Below, piece after piece: positions 17,633-26,229 of a stretch of DNA of 64,000 nt (positions are counted from its first letter, which is position 1; every line of letters begins with the position of its first letter). Where the stretch lies: NCBI RefSeq assembly GCF_011806565.1, contig NZ_JAATOP010000007.1, forward strand, positions 124,001 to 188,000, given 5' to 3'. Source of the stretch: Marivivens donghaensis. Lineage in GTDB: Bacteria > Pseudomonadota > Alphaproteobacteria > Rhodobacterales > Rhodobacteraceae. The notes under the pieces were generated by a model, which was not told the DNA's origin, ran no database searches, and worked only from the letters and a program-made list of their open reading frames with translations. The position numbers were made by a program, and so were the translations under genes.

Positions 17633-18082
17633 TTATTCCGCTGCGGCCTCCAACGCGGCGATGTCAAATTTCACCATTTGCATCATCGCCGCCATCACCG
17701 CGTCCGCTTTGGGACCGGCGATCAGCTCAAAAAAGACCTTGGGCACGATTTGCCACGACACACCCCAGCGGTCGGTAAGCCAACCGCATTGCATTTCTGC
17801 GCCGCCGTCGGCAAGCCCAGCCCAGACGCGGTCGATGTCGGCTTGGGTGTCGAGTTTCACTTCGATCGATGCAGCGGGTGTGAGCTTGTAATATGGCCCG
17901 CCATTCAGCAGGCTGAACTTCTGTCCACCGATTTCGAGAGATACCACCAGCGCTTCGTCAGGATTGTCGAACTTCGGCTGGGTGTGCGTGACGCGCACGT
18001 CGGGAAATAGGGTCTGGTAGAAAGCGGCAGCCTCGGCGGCGCCGCTTTCCAACCATAAGCAAGTGCTGGTCGGAGTTGTCAT
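17633..18082 (-). CDS. VOC/PhnB-like family protein
   Basis: This 149-residue protein is of the glyoxalase/VOC fold, PhnB (3-demethylubiquinone methyltransferase-like) branch. It starts MTTPTSTCLWLESGAAEAAAFY and contains SLLNGGPYYKLTPAASIEV and CGWLTDRWGVSWQIVPKVF, the signature of this branch. The PhnB branch usually lacks known enzyme activity, so no reaction is assigned. It is convergent with the gene after glnE. I use the start at 18082 because the longer frame adds a basic stretch without a ribosome site. Confidence 0.82.
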   Translation of the reverse strand: MTTPTSTCLWLESGAAEAAAFYQTLFPDVRVTHTQPKFDNPDEALVVSLEIGGQKFSLLNGGPYYKLTPAASIEVKLDTQADIDRVWAGLADGGAEMQCGWLTDRWGVSWQIVPKVFFELIAGPKADAVMAAMMQMVKFDIAALEAAAE

Positions 18083-18137
18083 GATGAAAGCCCCCTTGGC
18101 TGCTTTCACCCTGCGCCTACGCCAATGTTCTGGCAAG

Positions 18138-18779
18138 TCAGCGCTTGAGCGCTGCCGCTTCGCGGGCGAGGGCTTCGATGCCTGCCCAGTTGCCGTCCTT
18201 GACCATCTGGGCCGGTGCGACCCACGAGCCGCCGCAGCACAGTACGTTCGACAGCGACAGATAGTCGTTCACGTTCTTCATCGAGATTCCGCCGGTCGGG
18301 CAGAACTTGGCCTGGGGGAGCGGAGCGCCGATGGCCTTGAGCGCCGGAGCGCCCCCGTTTGCTTCGGCAGGGAAGAACTTCATCGTGGTGTAGCCGCGGT
18401 CGAGCAGTTTCATCACATCCGATGCGGTCGAGGTGCCGGGCAGGAGCGGCAGGTCGTTGGCTTCGCACGCATCAAGCAGGCGGTCGGTCACACCCGGCGA
18501 TACGCCGAAGGTCGCGCCGGCTTTCTTGGCGGCTTCGACGTCCTGCGAGGTCAGCAGAGTGCCTGCACCGACAACGCCGCCTTCGACCTGAGCCATCTCG
18601 CGGATCGCGTCCAGCGCGGCAGCGGTGCGGAGGGTGACTTCGAGTGCGGGCAGGCCGCCAGCGACGAGCGCTTTGGCCAGATCGGCAGCGGAGCTTGCGT
18701 CGTCGACGACCAGAACCGGAACGACCGGTGCGAGTTCGCAGACTTTGCGGGATTCAATGGATGCAGCTTCGGGCGTCAT
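18138..18779 (-). CDS. eda: 2-dehydro-3-deoxyphosphogluconate aldolase (Entner-Doudoroff)
   Basis: This 213-residue KDPG/KHG aldolase splits KDPG into pyruvate and glyceraldehyde 3-phosphate. Class I signatures include PVLVVDD, GGLPALEVTLRT, VGAGTLL and MKFFPAEANGG, in which the Schiff-base lysine is MK-FFPAE. Length is typical. It lies 54 bases downstream of edd on the same strand, but an intrinsic terminator sits between them. Confidence 0.95.
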   Translation of the reverse strand: MTPEAASIESRKVCELAPVVPVLVVDDASSAADLAKALVAGGLPALEVTLRTAAALDAIREMAQVEGGVVGAGTLLTSQDVEAAKKAGATFGVSPGVTDRLLDACEANDLPLLPGTSTASDVMKLLDRGYTTMKFFPAEANGGAPALKAIGAPLPQAKFCPTGGISMKNVNDYLSLSNVLCCGGSWVAPAQMVKDGNWAGIEALAREAAALKR

Positions 18780-18796
18780 ATTTTGTCCTATGCAGT

Positions 18797-18826
18797 AAAA
18801 AAGCCCGAGGCGGAGGGGCCTCGGGC
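18797..18826 (-). terminator. intrinsic terminator between edd and eda
   Basis: On the minus strand GCCCGAGG pairs with CCTCGGGC across an eight-base loop and is followed by TTTTTTACTG. It begins eight bases after the edd stop and 17 bases before the eda start. Confidence 0.8.
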
Positions 18827-18833
18827 ACTAAGA

Positions 18834-20639
18834 TCAGACCACAACGGCAGCGCCGTGCGACGACAGGCCGACGTTCTTGCGGAACACGTCGAACAGCTCG
18901 CGGCCCACGCCGTTGCCGTTGCCTGACAGATCGGCAGTGACGGCGGTGCGCGTCGACAGGTCGACGCCGAGCACTTCGAGCGTGCCCTTGGTCGCGTCAA
19001 GGCGGATCACGTCACCGTCCTGAAGCATCGCGAGCGGTCCGCCATCGGCAGCTTCGGGGCTGACGTGGATCGCGGCGGGAACCTTGCCCGACGCGCCCGA
19101 CATACGGCCGTCCGTGACCAGCGCGACCTTGAGGCCGCGGTCCTGAAGCACTGCCAGCGTCGGGGTCAGCGAGTGAAGTTCCGGCATCCCGTTGGCCTTC
19201 GGGCCTTGGAAGCGGACGATCACGATGGTGTCCGACGTGAATTCGCCGTTCTGGAATGCCTTCTTCACGTCTGCCTGTTCGTGGAAGATACGGCAGGGCG
19301 CTTCGATGATGTGACGCTCGGGAGCGACGGCGGATACCTTGATCACACCGCGGCCGAGGTTGCCTTCGAGCAGCGACAGACCGCCGGTCTTGCCAAACGG
19401 CTCGGCAGCGGGGCGGAGGATTTTGTCATTCAGCGTTTCCGCCGGACCGTCCTCGTAGGCGACGCGGCCCTCCTTGAGCTTGGGCTCTTGGGTGTAACGA
19501 TCCAGACCCTTGCCAGCGACGGTGGTCACGTCGTCATGTAGCAGACCCGCGTTCAGTAGCTCCGAGATCATGAACTGTAGGCCACCTGCGGCGTGGAAGT
19601 GGTTCACGTCGGCAAGGCCGTTGGGGTAAACCTTTGCCAGCAGCGGAACGATTTCCGACAGATCGTGGAAGTCCCGAAGGTCCAGCTCGATCCCCGCAGC
19701 ACGCGCCATTGCGGGCAGGTGCAGCACGAGATTGGTCGAACCGCCCGTCGCCATCAAACCGACAAGGCCGTTCACGAACGCGCGCTCGTCCAGGACATCG
19801 CAAACCGGCGTGTATTCGTTGCCGAGCGCGGTGATCTGTGCCGCACGTTCCGTCCCTGCAACGGTCAGCGCATCTCGCAGCGGGGTGTTGGGGTTGATGA
19901 ACGAGGCCCCTGGCAGGTGCAGGCCCATGAACTCCATCAGCATCTGGTTGGTGTTCGCAGTGCCGTAGAAGGTGCAGGTGCCCGGACCGTGGTAGGAGGC
20001 CATCTCGGCTTCCATCAGCTTGTCGCGGCCCACTTCGCCCGTGGCGAACTGCTGGCGCACTTTGGCCTTTTCGTCGTTTGGCAGCCCCGAGGTCATCGGA
20101 CCGGCGGGCACGAACACAGCCGGAATATAGCCGAAGGTCGCCGCAGCCATCACGAGGCCGGGGACGATCTTGTCGCAGACGCCCAGATAGATCGACGAGT
20201 CGAACACGTTGTGCGAAAGCCCGACGCCAGCGGCGAGGGCGATCACATCGCGCGAAAACAGCGAAAGCTCCATGCCGGTCTGGCCTTGGGTGACGCCATC
20301 GCACATCGCCGGAACGCCGCCCGCGACCTGCGCGGTTGCACCGACGGCGCGGGCCGCCTCGCGGATGATCGCAGGATAGGTTTCAAACGGCTGGTGAGCC
20401 GAAAGCATGTCATTATAAGCGGTGATGACCCCGATATTCGGGGCCTTTTCTGCAACGAGCGCGTCTTTATCGCCGCCCATTGCTGCGTAGGCGTGAGCCT
20501 GATTTCCGCAGGTCAGATGTGCCCGCCTCGGACCTTCGGCGGCAGCGCGCCCCATCAGGTCAAGGTAGGCAGTCCGCCGCGCCTCACTCCGTGCGACAAT
20601 CCTGTCAGTCACGGCTTTGAGCGTTGGATGCAAAGCCAT
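18834..20639 (-). CDS. edd: 6-phosphogluconate dehydratase (Entner-Doudoroff)
   Basis: This 601-residue iron-sulfur dehydratase of the IlvD/Edd family converts 6-phosphogluconate to KDPG. Cluster cysteines are visible in [21 protein letters not shown] and [12 protein letters not shown]; the C-terminal domain has [20 protein letters not shown]. With eda it makes the Entner-Doudoroff pathway, the main sugar route in this group. A LacI-type operator lies 46 bases upstream of the start. Confidence 0.95.
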   Translation of the reverse strand: MALHPTLKAVTDRIVARSEARRTAYLDLMGRAAAEGPRRAHLTCGNQAHAYAAMGGDKDALVAEKAPNIGVITAYNDMLSAHQPFETYPAIIREAARAVGATAQVAGGVPAMCDGVTQGQTGMELSLFSRDVIALAAGVGLSHNVFDSSIYLGVCDKIVPGLVMAAATFGYIPAVFVPAGPMTSGLPNDEKAKVRQQFATGEVGRDKLMEAEMASYHGPGTCTFYGTANTNQMLMEFMGLHLPGASFINPNTPLRDALTVAGTERAAQITALGNEYTPVCDVLDERAFVNGLVGLMATGGSTNLVLHLPAMARAAGIELDLRDFHDLSEIVPLLAKVYPNGLADVNHFHAAGGLQFMISELLNAGLLHDDVTTVAGKGLDRYTQEPKLKEGRVAYEDGPAETLNDKILRPAAEPFGKTGGLSLLEGNLGRGVIKVSAVAPERHIIEAPCRIFHEQADVKKAFQNGEFTSDTIVIVRFQGPKANGMPELHSLTPTLAVLQDRGLKVALVTDGRMSGASGKVPAAIHVSPEAADGGPLAMLQDGDVIRLDATKGTLEVLGVDLSTRTAVTADLSGNGNGVGRELFDVFRKNVGLSSHGAAVVV

Positions 20640-20684
20640 TCAAAGATTCTCCCTCTCTTCTCGCGGCCAGCCATAACAGATTGT

Positions 20685-20698
20685 GTTACCGCTAACAA
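20685..20698. promoter_or_regulatory. LacI/GntR-type operator upstream of edd
   Basis: TGTTACCGCTAACA is a near-perfect inverted repeat with a CG centre, the form bound by LacI-family regulators such as the gluconate repressor. It lies between edd and the divergent lipoprotein gene, in the edd promoter region. No LacI-family gene is visible in the window. Confidence 0.6.
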
Positions 20699-20842
20699 CA
20701 CGGGCTAAATTCCGTCACAATTTCACACGCAATTTTCCTTAAATTGCCGATGGTTTGACGCTTTCTCGCCCCTATCCGTCAGTAGAACTCTCATACTTCA
20801 AAAGAATAGAGCACAAAGTGCCAGTGAAATGGAGTTCGGAAC

Positions 20843-21433
20843 ATGAAGGTGTTACGTTATGCTATGTTAGCATGCGTCGGCGTGTCTGTAGCCGGCTGTA
20901 TGCAGAGTGAAACTGCCTCGCGGAACATCACATTCGATGGTCCGCTTCTCACGGCTGAATCAGTAGAGATGAGGCCCCAGTCGTATCGTCTGACCGATGT
21001 GCGTGTGAACGTACCTCAGAACCTAGTCGTGTCTGAGGCGAATTCAATCAAACCGCGCGCGGATATCGTCTGGCGCGGGGATATCGGTCTCGACCGTCAC
21101 AATCAGATCAAGCGTTTGGTCGAAGAGGCTGCCGCACGAGGAGTAGAGACCTCGGAAGGCGAGCTTCCTGTCATCGCCGAGATCGAATTGGAGAAATTCC
21201 ACGGTCTGACCCAGTACACGCGCTATCGTTTCAACGGCGACTACGACATCCACTTTTCGCTGACGCTGCGCGATGCGCTGAGCGGCGAGGTGCTGGAAGG
21301 TCCGCGTCAGGTTGAATTCAGCATCGATAGCCCCGGCCCTCGGGCTGTGACTGCTGCCGAGGCGCGCGGTTACACCGAGCGTATGTTCGTGCTGGATAAC
21401 CTCAGCCCGATGATCGCTGCGGAACTCAACTAA
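20843..21433 (+). CDS. predicted lipoprotein, DUF6778-like
   Basis: This 196-residue protein has a signal sequence ending in the lipobox VAGC (Cys19), so it is probably anchored in a membrane. The rest reads as a beta-rich periplasmic domain with YRLTDVRVNVPQNLVVSE and ITEIxL-like strands (PVIAEIELEKFHG). It resembles uncharacterised lipoproteins of Rhodobacteraceae (DUF6778), a family name I recall with moderate confidence. It is divergent from edd and is followed by an RNA methyltransferase gene 40 bases on. Confidence 0.7.
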   Translation: MKVLRYAMLACVGVSVAGCMQSETASRNITFDGPLLTAESVEMRPQSYRLTDVRVNVPQNLVVSEANSIKPRADIVWRGDIGLDRHNQIKRLVEEAAARGVETSEGELPVIAEIELEKFHGLTQYTRYRFNGDYDIHFSLTLRDALSGEVLEGPRQVEFSIDSPGPRAVTAAEARGYTERMFVLDNLSPMIAAELN

Positions 21434-21473
21434 CGCTCTTCCCGAGTGCTTTGAAAACGGGTAGGAGGGCGAC

Positions 21474-22670
21474 ATGAACGCGCCCTTACTCCCCGTTGTC
21501 CGCCTGATGCCCAAAGCCGATGCCCGTGCCATTCGTCACGGCTTCCCTTGGGTGTATGTAAACGATCTGGTCACCGACCGCCGCACCAAGGCGATCGAAC
21601 CCGGAGCTGTTGCGATCCTTGAGGACGCCGAACGCACGCCGATGGCGCTCGTTGCGGTCAATCCTGACTCGCGCATCATCGTGCGGGTGCTGGACCGTGA
21701 TCTGAACGCGGTCATCGACGAGGGATGGTTTGCCGCCCGTCTGTCCAAGGCGCTGGCGCACCGCGAGCGTATCTTTGCGGAGCCGTTCTACCGTCTGATC
21801 CATGCGGAGGCCGACGGCCTTCCGGGTGTTGTCATCGACCGTTTCGGCGATACCGCCGTTGTCCAGCCGAATGCGGCGTGGGCGGATGTGCGTATCGATA
21901 TGCTCGTGGCGGCACTGCAAAAAGTGACGGGCGTTTCGACCGTTATCATGAACGGCGCCGGCCGTGCGCGCGGGCTTGAAGGCCTCAGCGAAGAAATCAA
22001 AGTCGCAGCGGGCGAAGCGCCGACTGCGCCGATCTCCGTTCCGATGAACGGCGCGATCTACATGGCCGACGTGATGGGCGGCCAGAAAACCGGTCTGTTC
22101 TACGACCAGCGTCCGAACCACGCGTTCGGTCAGATGCTGTCAAAGGATGCAACCGTCCTCGACGTTTTCAGCCACGTTGGTGGCTTCTCGCTGGCCGCTC
22201 TGGCTGGCGGTGCGGCTTCGGCTCTGGCTGTTGACGGCTCTGCGCCTGCGCTGGCTCTGGCGACCAAAGGGGCCGAGGCGATGGGCGTGGCCGACCGTTT
22301 CGCGACCCGTCAGGGCGATGCGTTCGACACGCTGGCGAAACTGAACGAGGAAGGCGCACAGTTCGACGTTGTCGTCTGTGACCCGCCCGCATTCGCGCCG
22401 TCCCGCAAGGTGCTCGAAACCGGTCTGCGGGCCTATGAGCGCGTGGCAAAAATGGCGGCACCGCTCGTGAAAGAGGGCGGCTATCTGGTGCTCTGTTCCT
22501 GCTCGCACGCAGCTGAACTGTCCAAATTTCGCAACGCATCGGCGCGCGGTATCGGCCGCGCTGGGCGGTCTGCGCAGATCATCCACACCGGATATGCTGG
22601 CCCCGATCACCCGCTGATGCCGCAACTGGCCGAAAGCGGCTACCTCAAGTCGGTCTTCTTCCGCCTGTGA
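21474..22670 (+). CDS. class I SAM-dependent RNA methyltransferase, RlmI-like
   Basis: This 398-residue protein has an N-terminal PUA-type region, a linker with EADGLPGVVIDRFG and a Rossmann methyltransferase domain. In that domain GGQKTGLFYDQRPNH and VLDVFSHVGGFSLAAL form the SAM pocket and CDPPAFAP is the catalytic motif IV. This order is that of RlmI (23S rRNA m5C methyltransferase) and its relatives. The target base is inferred only. The stop overlaps the next gene by four bases. Confidence 0.88.
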   Translation: MNAPLLPVVRLMPKADARAIRHGFPWVYVNDLVTDRRTKAIEPGAVAILEDAERTPMALVAVNPDSRIIVRVLDRDLNAVIDEGWFAARLSKALAHRERIFAEPFYRLIHAEADGLPGVVIDRFGDTAVVQPNAAWADVRIDMLVAALQKVTGVSTVIMNGAGRARGLEGLSEEIKVAAGEAPTAPISVPMNGAIYMADVMGGQKTGLFYDQRPNHAFGQMLSKDATVLDVFSHVGGFSLAALAGGAASALAVDGSAPALALATKGAEAMGVADRFATRQGDAFDTLAKLNEEGAQFDVVVCDPPAFAPSRKVLETGLRAYERVAKMAAPLVKEGGYLVLCSCSHAAELSKFRNASARGIGRAGRSAQIIHTGYAGPDHPLMPQLAESGYLKSVFFRL

Positions 22671-23209
22671 GGCTGGTCCTCGACGCCTGCGTCCTGTTTC
22701 CGACGGTGATGCGCGAGGTGCTGCTCGCCACCGCAGAGCGCGGCCTGTTCGAGCCGCGCTGGTCGGCGCGTATCCTCGAAGAATGGGCGCGCGCGACGAA
22801 TAAACTCGGGCCAGGGGCGGAAACCATCGCTCGCGGCGAGATCGCGACGATGAAGGTCCGCTTTCCCCGCGCCGAGGTGGACATTCCGCAAGGGCTGGAG
22901 GCCCGCCTTTGGCTGCCCGACCCTAATGACGTGCATGTGCTGGCCGCTGCCATCGGCGCACATTGCGATACGATCATCACGATCAACGCGTCGGATTTCC
23001 CTAAGAACATTCTGGCGGAGGAGGGGCTGACCCGCCTCGATCCCGACCAACTGCTGATCCAGCTTCACGCGGATCACCCTAGCGCCGTTTCGGACGCCGC
23101 CGAGGCCGTTCTGGCCGAAGCGCGCCGCCTGTCGTCGGAGCCGTGGGAAATGCGCTCGCTGCTGAAAAAGGCCCGTCTCCCGCGTCTGGCGAAGGCGCTA
23201 ACCCGTTAA
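22667..23209 (+). CDS. PIN domain protein
   Basis: This 180-residue protein has a GTG start overlapping the methyltransferase stop (GTGA), so it is translationally coupled. It reads as a PIN-fold ribonuclease: LVLDACVLFP near the N-terminus, DPNDVHVLAAAI in the middle and ITINASDFP supply the acidic metal-binding residues. PIN proteins cut RNA and are often toxins, but no antitoxin gene is adjacent. The coupling with an rRNA methyltransferase suggests a role in RNA processing. Confidence 0.8.
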   Translation: MRLVLDACVLFPTVMREVLLATAERGLFEPRWSARILEEWARATNKLGPGAETIARGEIATMKVRFPRAEVDIPQGLEARLWLPDPNDVHVLAAAIGAHCDTIITINASDFPKNILAEEGLTRLDPDQLLIQLHADHPSAVSDAAEAVLAEARRLSSEPWEMRSLLKKARLPRLAKALTR

Positions 23210-23883
23210 GCCCAGTTGCGGGCGTTTTTCTCGATGGCTGCGATACGGTCTGGTGTTGCCGGATGGCTCAGTAGCCACGACGGACCCGCGCCGCTCTTGC
23301 CCGACAGTTTGTCCAGCTTCTGGAACATCGTCAGTTGCGGCTCCGCACCGATCCCCGCCTTGATCAGCAGAGCGGTGGCGTAGGCATCCGCTTCGTATTC
23401 GTCGGAGCGGGACAGTTTCGCCGAAAGCAGCGACATCAGGCCCGACACGAGGTATCGACCGATACCCGGCAAGAAGCGCCCGAGGATGCCGGAGAGGAGC
23501 GAGGCCAGCAGGCTCTGCCCGCCGAAATCGACCATCCGCCGCCGCGAATGGCCCAAGGCAACGTGACCCAACTCGTGCGCGATGACCGAGGTCAACTCGT
23601 CCGCCGTCACTACGCCGCTCCGCAGTTTTTCAAGAAATCCGCGCGTGATGAAGATCCGCCCGTCTGGCGCGGCAAGGCCGTTGATCGTGGGGTCATCGAG
23701 CATGAATACTTTCACGCGTCTCACATCCAACGCCGACGCGAGCTTGCGCAAGGCAGGCTCCAGTCGCGGCTCGACCAGTTCGACCGAGTTCGCGTCGAGG
23801 TGTTTCCGCGTCCGGATGGCAGAGAACTGCCACATGACGAGGGCGTAGATGATCGGCAGGATGAAGGGCAGAAAGCGCAGCAT
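23206..23883 (-). CDS. M48 family membrane metallopeptidase
   Basis: This 225-residue zinc protease of the M48/HtpX type has an N-terminal membrane segment (FILPIIYALVMWQF), the catalytic motif HELGH near residue 115 and a downstream glutamate in SDEYEADAYA. A second hydrophobic stretch follows HSRRRMVDFG. M48 proteases degrade misfolded membrane or periplasmic proteins. The start MLRFLPF at 23883 is the first in-frame ATG that gives a plausible N-terminus. It converges on the PIN gene with a four-base overlap. Confidence 0.88.
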   Translation of the reverse strand: MLRFLPFILPIIYALVMWQFSAIRTRKHLDANSVELVEPRLEPALRKLASALDVRRVKVFMLDDPTINGLAAPDGRIFITRGFLEKLRSGVVTADELTSVIAHELGHVALGHSRRRMVDFGGQSLLASLLSGILGRFLPGIGRYLVSGLMSLLSAKLSRSDEYEADAYATALLIKAGIGAEPQLTMFQKLDKLSGKSGAGPSWLLSHPATPDRIAAIEKNARNWA

Positions 23884-23918
23884 AGGTGTTATATTGGCAG
23901 CCTTCCCGCGCGATGCAA

Positions 23919-24515
23919 TCAGGTCTCGATGTCGCGGATCAGATGGAGGAGCAATCCGCCCGCCAAAAGCGCCAGCAGGCTGGCCGCGAGAAGGCCGCTG
24001 ATGTTGCTGGCGACCTCTGCAATCGTGGTGATCTGGTCGCCGAATACGTAGCCGAGCGAGGTGTAGAGCGACACCCATACAACCTCGCCCATCGCGGACC
24101 AGATGGTGAAACGGCGGCGATTCATGTCCATCGCGCCTGCCGCGAAGTTCGCATAGGGGCCGAGCGGGCTGAACAGCCAGCGGGTCAGGAAAATGCCGAC
24201 AGCGCCGCGTCGGGCCGTGAACTCCGCCGCGCGGGCATAGAGTTTGCGGCGGTTTTCTTTCTTCGCGACGGACCGCTGGAGGTGCGTAACGCCATGCCGC
24301 CCGATCATATAACCCGCTTGGTCTCCGAGGATCGCGCCGGTCAGGCACGCGGCAAAGGAGACCGAAAACTGGATATCTCCCGATGCCGCGAAGGCTCCGC
24401 AGGCCAGCATCAGGAGCGAGGCGGGGATGGGGAAGGCGATGCAGGAGAGGAAATTCGTGATGAAAAAAAGTGGAGTGCCCCAAGTGGCGATCTGCGTCAG
24501 AAGCCATTCAGTCAT
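23919..24515 (-). CDS. DedA family membrane protein
   Basis: This 198-residue DedA/SNARE-associated family membrane protein shows AFPIPASLLMLACGAF, GAILGDQAGYMIGRHG and the conserved FLTRWLFSPLGPYANFAAGAM, where the FxxRxxP..G pattern is diagnostic. Several membrane segments follow. DedA proteins take part in lipid-carrier recycling and membrane homeostasis. It overlaps the small gene upstream by four bases. Confidence 0.9.
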   Translation of the reverse strand: MTEWLLTQIATWGTPLFFITNFLSCIAFPIPASLLMLACGAFAASGDIQFSVSFAACLTGAILGDQAGYMIGRHGVTHLQRSVAKKENRRKLYARAAEFTARRGAVGIFLTRWLFSPLGPYANFAAGAMDMNRRRFTIWSAMGEVVWVSLYTSLGYVFGDQITTIAEVASNISGLLAASLLALLAGGLLLHLIRDIET

Positions 24516-24856
24516 CGATGACCCTCGCGCCTGACGAAGTCTTCGATGTTCTTGATGATGTCTTCCACGGGCACGCCGCGCTCTTGGGCGATTTCCTCGA
24601 TACTGGCGCGGTCGGGAATGGACAGGTCGCTGGCACCGGCGATGAAAATGACATCGCCGCGGTCAAGGTGCCAGACGTGGGCGATCATGCCCGGCGTCAT
24701 CCAAGGCTCGATCCGGCCGCGTTTACCGCGATAGTCGTCCCAATGGCGCGTCTGGTCGAGGGTCCGCACGGCAAACATCACGGAAAACGTCACAGCCGCC
24801 ACAAACAGCAGGCTGATCACAGGATGCCTCACGATCAGTTTCGGAACGCGCCTCAT
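24512..24856 (-). CDS. small membrane-anchored hypothetical protein
   Basis: This 114-residue protein has one N-terminal membrane segment (VISLLFVAAVTFSVMFAV) followed by a soluble domain (HWDDYRGKRGRIEPWMTPGMIAHVWHLDRGDVIFIAGA). It overlaps the vWA gene upstream and the DedA gene downstream by four bases each, so all three are translationally coupled. I do not recognise a domain. Confidence 0.7.
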   Translation of the reverse strand: MRRVPKLIVRHPVISLLFVAAVTFSVMFAVRTLDQTRHWDDYRGKRGRIEPWMTPGMIAHVWHLDRGDVIFIAGASDLSIPDRASIEEIAQERGVPVEDIIKNIEDFVRREGHR

Positions 24857-26040
24857 CGACCGAGCACCTTCATTCCCCGTTCAAGTCCTTCGAGCGTCAT
24901 CGGCACCATGCGGTCGGTGCCGATGATGTCTTGGATCATGCCAATAGATTGGGTGTACTGCCAATAGTGTTCGGGCACCGGATTGATCCAGAGCGTGTTC
25001 GGCCACTGCTCCAGCGCGCGATCGAGCCAGACGTGACCGGCTTCCTCGTTCCAATGCTCGTTGGCACCGCCGCGCGCCGCGATCTCGTAGGGGGACATCG
25101 AGGCATCTCCGACGAAGATGCATTTGTAGTCCGGCCCGTAGGTGCGCAGCACCTCCCACGTCGGGGTCTGCGCGTTCCAGCGGCGTTGGTTGTCGCGCCA
25201 GACGCCTTCATACAGGCAGTTGTGGAAGTAGAAATGTTCGAGGTGCTTGAACTCCGCCCGCGCGGCGCTGAACAGCTCTTCCAGCACCTGAATATGCGGG
25301 TCCATCGAGCCGCCGACGTCGAAAAACAGCAGCACCTTCACCGCATTCCTCCGCTCGGGGCGGGTTTGAACGTCGAGGTAGCCGTGCTCTGCCGTCGAGC
25401 GGATCGTGCCGTCGAGGTCCAGTTCCTCGGTCGCGCCGTCACGCACCCACTTGCGCAGGCGCTTCAGGGCGACTTTGACATTGCGGGTGCCAAGCTCGAC
25501 GCTGTCGTCGAGGTTCTTGAACTCGCGCTTGTCCCAGACCTTCACCGCGCGCTGGTGGCGGGATTTGTCCTGACCGATCCGCACGCCGTCGGGGTTGTAG
25601 CCGTAGGCGCCGAAGGGCGAGGTGCCCGCCGTGCCGACCCATTTATTGCCGCCCTGATGGCGACCCTTCTGTTCGGCCAGACGTTCGCGCAGCGTATCCA
25701 TCAGCTTGTCGAAACCGCCAAGGGCTTCGATCTCGCGCTTTTCGTCTTCGGTGAGGTACTTCTCGGCCATCTTGGCCAGCCAGTCGGCGGGAAGATTGAC
25801 GGCTTCCAGCACTCGTTCGGTGCTGATCTGTTCGATGCCCGAGAAAGCCGCCGAAAACGCGCGGTCGAAACGGTCGAGGTGCCTTTCGTCTTTTACCATG
25901 GCGGTGCGGGCGAGGTAGTAGAATTCCTCGGTGTCGTAGAGGGCCAGACCGGCCTTCAGCGCTTCGAGGAACGTCAGGTATTCGCGCAGCGTGACGGGAA
26001 CGCCGCCCTTCCTCAGTTCTTCGAAGAAGGGGAGGAACAT
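24853..26040 (-). CDS. VWA domain protein, CoxE-like
   Basis: This 395-residue soluble protein of the CoxE-like VWA family has an N-terminal region rich in helices (MFLPFFEELRKGGVPVTLREYLTFL) and a C-terminal von Willebrand A domain whose metal site reads FFDVGGSMDPHI; the usual DxSxS is DVGGS. CoxE-like proteins act with MoxR ATPases in assembling or activating enzyme complexes. The moxR gene lies about 2 kb upstream on the same strand. The start at 26040 follows GGAGG. Confidence 0.86.
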   Translation of the reverse strand: MFLPFFEELRKGGVPVTLREYLTFLEALKAGLALYDTEEFYYLARTAMVKDERHLDRFDRAFSAAFSGIEQISTERVLEAVNLPADWLAKMAEKYLTEDEKREIEALGGFDKLMDTLRERLAEQKGRHQGGNKWVGTAGTSPFGAYGYNPDGVRIGQDKSRHQRAVKVWDKREFKNLDDSVELGTRNVKVALKRLRKWVRDGATEELDLDGTIRSTAEHGYLDVQTRPERRNAVKVLLFFDVGGSMDPHIQVLEELFSAARAEFKHLEHFYFHNCLYEGVWRDNQRRWNAQTPTWEVLRTYGPDYKCIFVGDASMSPYEIAARGGANEHWNEEAGHVWLDRALEQWPNTLWINPVPEHYWQYTQSIGMIQDIIGTDRMVPMTLEGLERGMKVLGR

Positions 26041-26042
26041 CG

Positions 26043-26216
26043 TCAGCCCTGATAGCTGCGGTCGATACCGATCACGATGAACAGGCCGATGATGCCAAAG
26101 ATCATGGCAAAGACGGCGGCCCACTGGATCATGTCCAGTACTTTGCCGCCGCGCATTTTCGCACGAACTGCCCCTACGATGATGCCAAGAACGATGCCGG
26201 CAAGGGGGTAGATCAT
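26043..26216 (-). CDS. small two-segment membrane protein
   Basis: This 57-residue protein (MIYPLAGIVLGIIVGAVRAK) has two hydrophobic segments around a short basic loop (RAKMRGGKVLDMIQ). It sits two bases upstream of the VWA gene on the same strand, so co-translation is likely. It has been labelled apolipoprotein acyltransferase in similar genomes, but nothing in its sequence supports such activity. Function is unknown. Confidence 0.7.
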   Translation of the reverse strand: MIYPLAGIVLGIIVGAVRAKMRGGKVLDMIQWAAVFAMIFGIIGLFIVIGIDRSYQG

Positions 26217-26229
26217 GGTGAAGCTCCTG

